Positions 54,888 through 61,907 of a stretch of 64,000 bases of DNA are shown in pieces (the first letter of the stretch is position 1; the number at the start of each line of letters is the position of its first letter). The stretch is from Micropruina sp. GTDB taxonomy: Bacteria; Actinomycetota; Actinomycetes; Propionibacteriales; Propionibacteriaceae. Made by a program: the position numbers and the translations under genes. The DNA lies in NCBI GenBank assembly GCA_016716635.1, contig JADJVZ010000013.1, positions 248,001-312,000 of the forward strand, written 5' to 3'. Under the pieces are notes generated by a model, which saw nothing but the letters and a program-made list of their open reading frames with translations, was not told the DNA's origin and did not search any database.

Positions 54888-56012
54888 ATGTTCGTCACGC
54901 ATTTATCGCTTGCGGACTTCCGCTCCTACGCCTCCCTCGATGTTCCGTTGGAGGCGGGGGTCACCGTGTTCACGGGCGCGAACGGCCAAGGCAAGACCAA
55001 CATCGTCGAGGCCATCGACTACCTGGCGACCCTCGGCTCGCATCGGGTGTCGTCCGAGCAGCCGCTGATCCGCTTCGGGGCCGAGCAGGCGACGGTCCGG
55101 GCGCGCGTCCAGGCGGGGTTGGACGATTCCCGTTCGCTCCAACTCGAAGTAATTCTGATTCCCGGACGCGCCAACAAGGCGTCTTTGAATCGGTCGCCGC
55201 TGAAGCGTCCGCGGGATCTTTTGGGGGCCTTGCGGACGGTGTTCTTCGCGCCCGACGATCTCGCCCTGGTGAAGGGAGACCCGGCGTCGCGGCGGCGGTT
55301 CGTCGACGAGCTGGTCGTCGCCCGGTGGCCCCGGTTGGCCGGCGTGATGGCGGACTACGACCGGGTCCAACGGCAGCGGACGACACTGCTGAAGTCGCTC
55401 TACGGACGCTCCATCGGCCTCGATACCGAGATCACGTTGGAGGTCTGGGACGAGCAACTGGCGCGTTTCGGAGCGGAGATTTTGACCGCGCGGTTGGCGA
55501 CAGTGACGGCGCTGGCGGATCCGTTGGCGGTGGCGTATGCCGATATCGCGCCGACGAATAGCGTCGCGTCCGTGGTTTACAAATCGGCGCTCGAGCCCTC
55601 GGTCGACCAGACCCCCGACGAGCTGGCGGCCATGATGCGGGCCGCCATGGTCGAGCGCCGCCGCGAGGAGTTGGCGCGTGGGATGTGCCTCGTGGGACCC
55701 CATCGTGACGATCTCTACTTCGGGCTTGGGGCGATGCCGGCCAAAGGTTACGCCTCGCACGGCGAATCGTGGTCGGTGGCGCTGTCCGCGCGGTTGGCCG
55801 CGCTGGCGGTGCTGCGCGCGGACGGCGTGGATCCGGTCTTGGTGCTGGACGACGTCTTCGCGGAGCTGGATGAGGTGCGACGCGAGCGCTTGGCCTCGCA
55901 TATCGGCGATGCTGAGCAGATACTGATCACCGCCGCCGTGGCGGCTGATGTGCCCGGCGTCCTGGGTGGGCGGCGGCTGCTGGTCCAAGGCGGGGAGGTG
56001 GTGCCGGCATGA
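54888..56012 (+). CDS. recF: DNA replication and repair protein RecF
   Basis: 374 aa. LSLADFRSYASLDVPLEAGV and the Walker A TGANGQGKTNIVEAI begin the SMC-like ATPase. ARFVDELVVA-type RRRFVDELVVARWP follows, and VLVLDDVFAELDEVRRERL is the Walker B/signature region. RecF loads RecA at gaps. Its stop overlaps the start of the DUF721 gene (ATGA). Confidence 0.96.
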   Translation: MFVTHLSLADFRSYASLDVPLEAGVTVFTGANGQGKTNIVEAIDYLATLGSHRVSSEQPLIRFGAEQATVRARVQAGLDDSRSLQLEVILIPGRANKASLNRSPLKRPRDLLGALRTVFFAPDDLALVKGDPASRRRFVDELVVARWPRLAGVMADYDRVQRQRTTLLKSLYGRSIGLDTEITLEVWDEQLARFGAEILTARLATVTALADPLAVAYADIAPTNSVASVVYKSALEPSVDQTPDELAAMMRAAMVERRREELARGMCLVGPHRDDLYFGLGAMPAKGYASHGESWSVALSARLAALAVLRADGVDPVLVLDDVFAELDEVRRERLASHIGDAEQILITAAVAADVPGVLGGRRLLVQGGEVVPA

Positions 56013-56533
56013 GTGAGCCCCCTATGACGGGTGCGCCCGACGCTGACCGTCCTGACGCCGACAATCTCGACCTGGCCCGCCGCATGCTCGCGGCGACCCG
56101 AGGCATGCCGGCCCCGCGTCCGAGTGAGGCCAAGGCGGCGCCTCGCCGGCCGAAGCGCAAGACACCGCGCGATACCAACCGGGATCCGATGCTGCTCGGC
56201 CAAGCAATGGAGGCGTTGATCCACGAACAGGGCTGGGACACCGAGGTGAGCGTCCACCTGATCTTGACCAAGTGGTCGGCCCTCGTCGGCCACGTCAACG
56301 CGGCGCACACCGTCCCGGAGTCATTCGTCGACGGCGTGCTGACCGTCCGCGCTGAATCGTCGACGTGGGCGTCCTCAATGCGACTCCTGGCGCCGCAACT
56401 GCTGGCGAAGCTCAACGAGTCTCTCGGCCAAGGCACCGTGACGCGCATCGTTGCCCTCGGCCCTCAAGCGCCCAGCTGGAAGAAGGGGCTCCGATCCGTC
56501 GCCGGCCGCGGACCGCGGGACACCTACGGCTAA
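56009..56533 (+). CDS. DUF721/DciA-like protein
   Basis: 174 aa. After a disordered basic N-terminus (about residues 1-70) the folded part reads WDTEVSVHLILTKWSALVGH, then TVPESFVDGVLTVRAESSTW and LLAPQLLAKLNESLG, the DUF721 pattern. DciA, the best-studied relative, loads the replicative helicase DnaB in bacteria without DnaC. The gene is coupled to recF. Actinobacterial members have the same place before gyrB. Confidence 0.9.
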   Translation: MSEPPMTGAPDADRPDADNLDLARRMLAATRGMPAPRPSEAKAAPRRPKRKTPRDTNRDPMLLGQAMEALIHEQGWDTEVSVHLILTKWSALVGHVNAAHTVPESFVDGVLTVRAESSTWASSMRLLAPQLLAKLNESLGQGTVTRIVALGPQAPSWKKGLRSVAGRGPRDTYG

Positions 56534-56640
56534 GCCTCGTTCATGTTTCGGGAAACCGGACTGCGCCTTGGTCTCCACGGGGTGGTCGCCCATCCCAGCA
56601 CTCTGCTGGCGTTGGTCCCCACTCTGCTGGCGTTGGTCCC

Positions 56641-56707
56641 ACTTGACTGGCGTTGTGCGTGTTTGCTGGCGAAATGTCGCCAGCAAACACGGCGAACGCC
56701 AGCAAGG
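56641..56707. repeat. Nested palindromic element, copy C
   Basis: Arms CTTGACTGGCGTTGTGCGTG and TTTGCTGGCGA on the left pair with TCGCCAGCAAACACGG and CGAACGCCAGCAAG on the right, with very few mismatches over about 31 bases. The loop is AATG. Confidence 0.8.
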
Positions 56708-56872
56708 TGCCGTGGAGGCGAGGGGGACGAAGCCGCTTCGGCGGATCTGGTGGGTCGTGCGCGTTCTCGGACGAGGCTCAGGCGGTTTGATCGAGGCTCA
56801 TCCCTGCGCTCCGGTGGTCGCCCATCCCTGCACTCTGCTGGCGTTGGTCCCCACTCTGCTGGCGCTTGCCCC

Positions 56873-56939
56873 ACTTGACTGGCGGTGTGCGTGTTTGCTG
56901 GCGAAATGTCGCCAGCAAACACGGCGAACGCCAGCAAGG
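56873..56939. repeat. Nested palindromic element, copy D
   Basis: As copy C, 232 bases further on, with one arm base changed (CGTTGTG to CGGTGTG). Confidence 0.8.
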
Positions 56940-57008
56940 TGCAGTGGAGGCGAGGGGACGAAGCCGCTTCTGCGGATCTGGTGGGTTGTGCGCGTTCTCG
57001 GACGAGGC

Positions 57009-57440
57009 TTAGGCGGTTTGATCGAGGCTCATCCCGTGGCGGATCGCGGCCTGCAGGACGTCCAGGGTGACGTCCGCCAGATGCCGGAACTTGAGGCAGT
57101 AGCCCGTGATGCTGGCCTTGCCGAGGGTGTCGCCGTAGGTGCGGGTGAGGTACGTCTTGTCGTCCAGGCCCATCACGTACACCGAGATGCCGGTGGTGTT
57201 GGCGCTGAGGCCGATGCGGTAGAACTCCCGTGACGACCCGTTCGCGTAGGTGATCGTGTAGGCGCCGTACCCGATGCTGGGGTTGGAGACCACCTTGCCG
57301 GACTCGTTCAGGCCGTCGCTGAACCACAGCCGCGCGCCGGGGAAGTCGGCCAACATCAAGCCGTGCAGCTGTCGAACCTCCGCCTGCTTCGGCTCCGGAA
57401 GGCTCGCGAGGTAGGCGTCGATCTGCTGGGAGGTCTCCAT
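57009..57440 (-). CDS. DUF1801-domain protein (YdhG-like)
   Basis: 143 aa from the ATG at 57440; a TTG at 57458 adds six residues. IDAYLASLPEPKQAEVRQLH, then GARLWFSDGLNESGKVVSNP, GYGAYTITYANGSSREFYRI and GDTLGKASITGYCLKFRHLA match the 'hhlgyv.G..~~kG.~~i.fk....ld' layout of DUF1801 proteins. Fold resembles a small alpha-beta domain of unknown activity. Its last nine codons take part in the neighbouring tandem repeat. Confidence 0.85.
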   Translation of the reverse strand: METSQQIDAYLASLPEPKQAEVRQLHGLMLADFPGARLWFSDGLNESGKVVSNPSIGYGAYTITYANGSSREFYRIGLSANTTGISVYVMGLDDKTYLTRTYGDTLGKASITGYCLKFRHLADVTLDVLQAAIRHGMSLDQTA

Positions 57441-57564
57441 GACGCGGGATGCTAGCAACGCACCGGGTCCGCTCGGCAGGGCGAAGGGTGCCGGCCTCGG
57501 GGCCCACGACCCGCGGGGCTTAGTCTGGGGTCATCCCACCGTGTGGGTCCTGGGAAGGAACACA

Positions 57565-58077
57565 ATGAAGCCCACCAGTTTCCTGAACCTCATTTATTCC
57601 GCCTTCCTCGGCATCGCTGTGGTGGCCTTTGTGGCGATCGCGGTCAACACCTTCTACCCCACGCCGCGTTTCGACATGGAGGCGCCCGACCCCGATTGGC
57701 CTGCTCGCTATTGGCTCACCACGAGCGCCATCGTTCTGGTCGCTGCCACGTTCGTCATGGTGATCTCGCTTGTGTGGCCGCGCGGACAAGCGGTGCTCGC
57801 GGACGGGTTCTTGCTCGGCGGGCTGTTCACGATGATCTACGCCATGGGGATGTCGCTGGGCTCGACCACCTCGTGGTGGCGGCTCGTCGTCGCGGCGGTG
57901 GCGCTGGTCATTACCGTCGTCACCGGCTGGTATCGGTTCGTGAAACGGCCGGCGGGGCAGGCTGCCCCGATCAATCCAACGGTCACCGAGGGCGCCGCCG
58001 ACGCCGGGGACCTCGACCTGCGGCTCACCGTCCTCGAGCGCAAGATCAGCGCCATGACGAAGGCTCTGGACGAGTAG
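57565..58077 (+). CDS. Four-helix membrane protein (tandem family, member 1)
   Basis: 170 aa from an ATG with GGAAGGAA. Begins MKPTSFLNLIYSAFLGIAVV, then four helices, the last followed by WYRFVKRPAGQ. The C-terminal 35 residues are an extra coiled-coil-like piece (LDLRLTVLERKISAMTKALD). It shares the N-terminal pattern, helix order and the 'GfllgG.f' segment (ADGFLLGGLFTMIYAMGMSL) with the next two genes. No function is known. Confidence 0.75.
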   Translation: MKPTSFLNLIYSAFLGIAVVAFVAIAVNTFYPTPRFDMEAPDPDWPARYWLTTSAIVLVAATFVMVISLVWPRGQAVLADGFLLGGLFTMIYAMGMSLGSTTSWWRLVVAAVALVITVVTGWYRFVKRPAGQAAPINPTVTEGAADAGDLDLRLTVLERKISAMTKALDE

Positions 58078-58460
58078 CGGCTGACCAAGCCATCCCGGTG
58101 CAGGTTGCTCGTGGACGCAGGCTCCGCAAACGGCGCTGGCGCGGACGGGTTGACCGGGTCCACCCGTTGAGGTCGAGCGACGGCTCGCAGGACCTCAACG
58201 ACAATTTGGGGACGCTCGACGAGGAGGCCAGTCGCATCACCCCTAGTCAGGGAATCTCCCCGGGTCGCTCGCCCATTCGACAGTGACGGATCTGTCGTGG
58301 TGACCTCCGTGACCTCTGGTGAGTCGGGTACCCGCTTCCCAGCATGCGAAGCCGCCGCCCCCTGGCTGCGGAATCCGGCCACCTGTCCGGGATCGCAGGG
58401 TGCTGAACCCCACATCCTTTACCTTGAAAGGGAGAGGCTCCTCACCGATAAGGACGGTCC
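58078..58460. other. Intergenic region with a hairpin
   Basis: About 380 gene-free bases. GTTGAGGTC and GACCTCAAC (58166-58199) close a hairpin that includes a second stem GAGC/GCTC; it may end the transcript of the preceding gene. No other structure was recognised. Confidence 0.5.
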
Positions 58461-58847
58461 ATGAAGCTGCGCAATGTACTCAAAGCGGTGTTCAGCATTG
58501 TCCTGGGGCTGGGCGTCCTGGTTGTCGTCGGGATGGGGGTGGACGCTTACACCCGGCAATTCCTGCCGCGTGGCGGCGATATCGAGTGGGAGTTACAACG
58601 TGTGGCGACGGGCGCGCTGCTCATGGGGTGCGGCATCGTGGTCCTGGTGATTTCCTTCCTGGTCCTCCGTGGCCAGCAGTTGCTCGCTGACGGCATCTTC
58701 TTGGGTGGGCTCTTCACGGTGCTGGTCGCCATGTTGATGACGCTGGGGTACCCATTTGGCTGGCGCACGATCTTGGTCGAGGCGCTCAGCTTGCTGGTGA
58801 TCGCGGCCAGTGGCTGGTTCCGGTTCCATCAACAGCTCGCCATCTAG
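58461..58847 (+). CDS. Four-helix membrane protein (tandem family, member 2)
   Basis: 128 aa. LRNVLKAVFSIVLGLGVLVV, then LLMGCGIVVLVISFLVLRGQ, LADGIFLGGLFTVLVAMLMT and a final helix ending GWFRFHQQLAI. The middle segment (RGQQLLADGIFLGGLF) is close to RGQAVLADGFLLGGLF of member 1, showing common origin. It lacks the coiled-coil tail. Confidence 0.75.
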   Translation: MKLRNVLKAVFSIVLGLGVLVVVGMGVDAYTRQFLPRGGDIEWELQRVATGALLMGCGIVVLVISFLVLRGQQLLADGIFLGGLFTVLVAMLMTLGYPFGWRTILVEALSLLVIAASGWFRFHQQLAI

Positions 58848-58993
58848 GGATCTCGGCTGCGAGCGGATGATCAAGGTCAGCCTTCTCGGATCCCACACGA
58901 CGGAGCGCACGCGTCCTACGCGCTTGGGGAAACCATGGCGTGGCCCCCGGCGGAGCTACCTTAGTAAGCGGTGGTTGAGGAGGAGTGTGACTC

Positions 58994-59443
58994 GTGCACA
59001 ACCGTGGGTTTCTTGACCTGATCTACTCATTCGTCCTCGGGGTCGCCATGGCCATCGTCTTCGGTGTCGTCCAGAACGCCTTCTACCCCCTTCAAATGGA
59101 GTCACAGGGGGGATGTGTCTCCCTTCCCAGCGCGGGATGGGCGATGTTCACCGACCTGGGGTTGTTGGCTTGTGCTGCTGCGGCCCTCACGCTGTCGCTG
59201 GTGCTGCGGAGAACTCAACTTCTCATCGCCAATGGGTTCTTCGCCTTTGGGACCGTCGTCTTGATCTATGCCAATGTGATCGCTGCGGCTTCGTACAGCT
59301 TGGAATTGCGGGTTTGTGTCGCTATCGCGGCGGTCGCTCTCTGGGTCGCTTTCGGCTGGCTCCATTTCATCAACCGCGACTCGGCAGGCAGGGCGCCTCA
59401 TGATCCGGTCATACCCCCGCTGCCACGCCCCGACCTCGCGTGA
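58994..59443 (+). CDS. Four-helix membrane protein (tandem family, member 3)
   Basis: 149 aa, GTG start after GAGGAG. MHNRGFLDLIYSFVLGVAMA, then VVQNAFYP parallels member 1's NLIYSAFLG and NTFYP. LLIANGFFAFGTVVLIYANV corresponds to the 'ADGf~lGGlft~~yA' helix, and FGWLHFINRDSAGRA to the end of the last helix. More diverged than members 1 and 2. Lies 430 bases before gyrB. Confidence 0.72.
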   Translation: MHNRGFLDLIYSFVLGVAMAIVFGVVQNAFYPLQMESQGGCVSLPSAGWAMFTDLGLLACAAAALTLSLVLRRTQLLIANGFFAFGTVVLIYANVIAAASYSLELRVCVAIAAVALWVAFGWLHFINRDSAGRAPHDPVIPPLPRPDLA

Positions 59444-59874
59444 TCCGAAGGTTCACGGCTCGACCACTGCATTCAAGGCGACTCGCTGGGCAACCCTGAC
59501 TGCTCGCTGGGCAACCCTGACTGAGTGCCCTCACAGGGGACGGTTGACAGCCCCGGGGGAGGGAACAGCTAGCGCTCCCACCGCCTTCGCCATTATGGAT
59601 GGGACCGTCGGGCGCATGGCGGCCAACGCAGCCTCGGCGCTTGTTCCGCGGTGCCCCTCAGATCCCCGAATTGACCCCGGACCTATATCCCCAGACGGTA
59701 GGGACCCTGTGAATCGGGCAAATCGTCCACAGATGGCCGCGCAACGCCCATTCTGCGCGTGGGTGGGGCTTCCCCGTCAGGTAAGATAGGGACGATACGT
59801 CTTCAGCCGCCGTCTGGCCGTTTTTCGAGCTAGGCGGCGGCACCCATGAGAACAGGTCCAATAAGGGGATGCCA
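59444..59874. promoter_or_regulatory. gyrB upstream region
   Basis: About 430 gene-free bases. CTCGCTGGGCAACCCTGACTG is present almost exactly twice in tandem near 59482-59522. TCGTCCACA at 59723-59731 is a DnaA box with one mismatch. GGTAAGATAGGG near 59780 could supply a -10 hexamer (TAAGAT), about 95 bases before gyrB. Confidence 0.5.
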
Positions 59875-61890
59875 GTGACGAACGACGCTACCGGGGCGCA
59901 TGTGGCGGCCACGGCGGGAGCAGCTGCTCACACCGTTGACGAGGGCAACTACGACGCCGGTGCTATCACCGTCTTGGAGGGGCTCGAAGCCGTCCGGAAA
60001 CGGCCGGGCATGTACATCGGTTCCACCGGTGAGCGTGGCCTCCACCACCTGGTCTACGAGATCGTCGACAACGCGGTTGATGAGGCGCTCGCCGGCTACT
60101 GCGACACGATCATCGTGCGGCTGCTCCCGAACGACGGCGTCCAGGTCATCGACAACGGCCGTGGCATCCCGGTCGCGATGCACCCCAAAGAGAAGGTCTC
60201 GGCGCTGACGGTGGCGCTGACCATGCTCCACGCGGGCGGCAAGTTCGGCGACGGCGGCTACAAGGTCTCCGGCGGTCTGCACGGCGTGGGCGTGTCGGTC
60301 GTGAACGCTTTGTCGACGCACCTCACCGCGGACGTCTACCGCGACGGCTACCACTGGCAGCAGTCGTTCCAGCTCGGTGTCCCGGACGCCCCCGTCGCGC
60401 GCATGGAGGCCAGCGACGAGCGCGGCACCACGATCACGTTCTACGCGTCCAAAGAGATCTTCGAGACCACGCACTACAGCTGGGACACCCTGGCCAACCG
60501 GTTCCGCGAGATGGCCTTCCTCAACAAGGGCCTCAAGATCACGCTGATCGACGAGCGGCCCGAATCGAAGGAAGAAGACGACGATTCCGACGTCTCCGAG
60601 ACTTTCCTCTACCACGATGGCCTCATTGACTACGTCAAATACCTCACGGGCAGCAAAGAGGTGATCCACCCCTCCGTCGTCGCCATCGACGCGGTCGGTG
60701 AGGAGAACCGCATCAGCCTCGAGGTCGCGATGCAGTGGAACAGCTCGTTCAACGAGAGCGTCCACACCTTCGCGAACACCATCAACACCCACGAGGGCGG
60801 CACGCACGAAGAGGGCTTCCGGGCCGCGCTCACCAACACGGTGAACAAGTGGGGCGAGACGTGGGCGCTGATCAAGAAGCGCGAAGATCGCGTCTCGGGT
60901 GACGACATCCGCGAGGGCCTCACCGCCATCATCTCGGTCAAGCTCGCCGATCCGCAGTTCGAAGGCCAGACCAAAACCAAGCTCGGCAACACTGAGGCGC
61001 GCTCGTTCGTCCAGAAGGTCGTCAACGACCTGCTCAGCGACTGGTTCGAGAAGAACCCGGCTGAGGGTCGCGACATCGTCCGCAAGAGCCAGGCGGCCGC
61101 GAACGCGCGCCTCGCCGCCCGCAAGGCGCGCGACCTGGCCCGCTCCCGCAAGGGCCTGCTCTCCCGGTCGGGCGAGTACGGCAAGCTGGCCGACTGCTCC
61201 TCGACCGAGCCCAGCGAGTGCGAGGTCTTCATCGTCGAGGGTGACTCCGCCGGTGGCTCGGCCAAGGGCGGACGCGATCCGCGCACCCAGGCGATCCTGC
61301 CCATCCGCGGCAAGATCCTGAACGTCGAGAAGGCGCGCCTCGACCGCATCCTGCAGAACAAAGAGGTCGCGGCGATCTTCAACGTGCTGGGCACGGGCGT
61401 CCAAGACGACTTCGATCTCGACAAGCTGCGCTACCACAAGATCGTGTTGATGGCCGACGCCGACGTCGACGGCGCGCACATCCGCACGCTGCTGCTGACG
61501 CTGCTTTTCCGGTTCATGAAGCCGCTGATCCACGCGGGGCACGTTTACCTCGCGCAGCCGCCGCTGTTCCGCATCCGCTGGACGAACTCGCCCCACGAGC
61601 TGGCCTACTCCGACACCGAGCGCGACACCCTGCGCGACGACGGCCTCGCGGCCGGCAAGAAGCTGCCGAACGTGAACCCGATCCAGCGCTACAAGGGCCT
61701 CGGCGAGATGGACCACACCGATCTGTGGGACACCACCATGGATCCCGAGAAGCGCACCCTCCTTCAGGTCACCCTGGAAGACGCGGCCGCGGCCGACAAC
61801 ATCTTTAGCGTCCTGATGGGCGAGGACGTCGAACCGAGGCGAGCGTTTATCCAACGCCACGCCAAGGACGTCCGATTCCTAGACATCTGA
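59875..61890 (+). CDS. gyrB: DNA gyrase subunit B
   Basis: About 671 aa from the GTG at 59875, which has AAGGGG six bases upstream; an ATG at 59869 overlaps that site. GHKL ATPase: LEAVRKRPGMYIGSTGERGL, EIVDNAVDEALAGYC, KVSGGLHGVGVSVVNAL. TOPRIM domain: EVFIVEGDSAGGSAKGGRDP and ADADVDGAHIRTLLLTLLFR. The C-terminal QRYKGLGEM block contacts GyrA. It supplies ATP-driven supercoiling with GyrA, whose gene follows. Confidence 0.97.
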   Translation: MTNDATGAHVAATAGAAAHTVDEGNYDAGAITVLEGLEAVRKRPGMYIGSTGERGLHHLVYEIVDNAVDEALAGYCDTIIVRLLPNDGVQVIDNGRGIPVAMHPKEKVSALTVALTMLHAGGKFGDGGYKVSGGLHGVGVSVVNALSTHLTADVYRDGYHWQQSFQLGVPDAPVARMEASDERGTTITFYASKEIFETTHYSWDTLANRFREMAFLNKGLKITLIDERPESKEEDDDSDVSETFLYHDGLIDYVKYLTGSKEVIHPSVVAIDAVGEENRISLEVAMQWNSSFNESVHTFANTINTHEGGTHEEGFRAALTNTVNKWGETWALIKKREDRVSGDDIREGLTAIISVKLADPQFEGQTKTKLGNTEARSFVQKVVNDLLSDWFEKNPAEGRDIVRKSQAAANARLAARKARDLARSRKGLLSRSGEYGKLADCSSTEPSECEVFIVEGDSAGGSAKGGRDPRTQAILPIRGKILNVEKARLDRILQNKEVAAIFNVLGTGVQDDFDLDKLRYHKIVLMADADVDGAHIRTLLLTLLFRFMKPLIHAGHVYLAQPPLFRIRWTNSPHELAYSDTERDTLRDDGLAAGKKLPNVNPIQRYKGLGEMDHTDLWDTTMDPEKRTLLQVTLEDAAAADNIFSVLMGEDVEPRRAFIQRHAKDVRFLDI

Positions 61891-61907
61891 TCGAGCGGGA
61901 GTAACTC

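Larger units (their letters stand above)
56534..57008. other. Intergenic region made of a tandem repeat
   Basis: Nearly all of this stretch belongs to two 232-bp repeat units, each with a long hairpin. No coding frame is supported. Confidence 0.75.
56581..57035. repeat. 232-bp tandem duplication overlapping the DUF1801 gene end
   Basis: Two units (56581-56812 and 56813-57035) start GGTGGTCGCCCATCCC and differ at few positions. Each has direct copies of a CTCTGCTGGCGTTGGTCCC-type unit, then a nested palindrome, and ends GGCGGTTTGATCGAGGCTCA. In the second unit that ending is the 3' end of the gene at 57009-57440; in the first it is a free-standing copy of the last codons (SLDQTA plus stop). 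Confidence 0.85.

Noticed and set aside
59830..61860. Long open frame on the strand opposite gyrB (676 codons)
   Set aside because: It mirrors gyrB codons, a common artefact at high GC; no start signal and no homology of its own.
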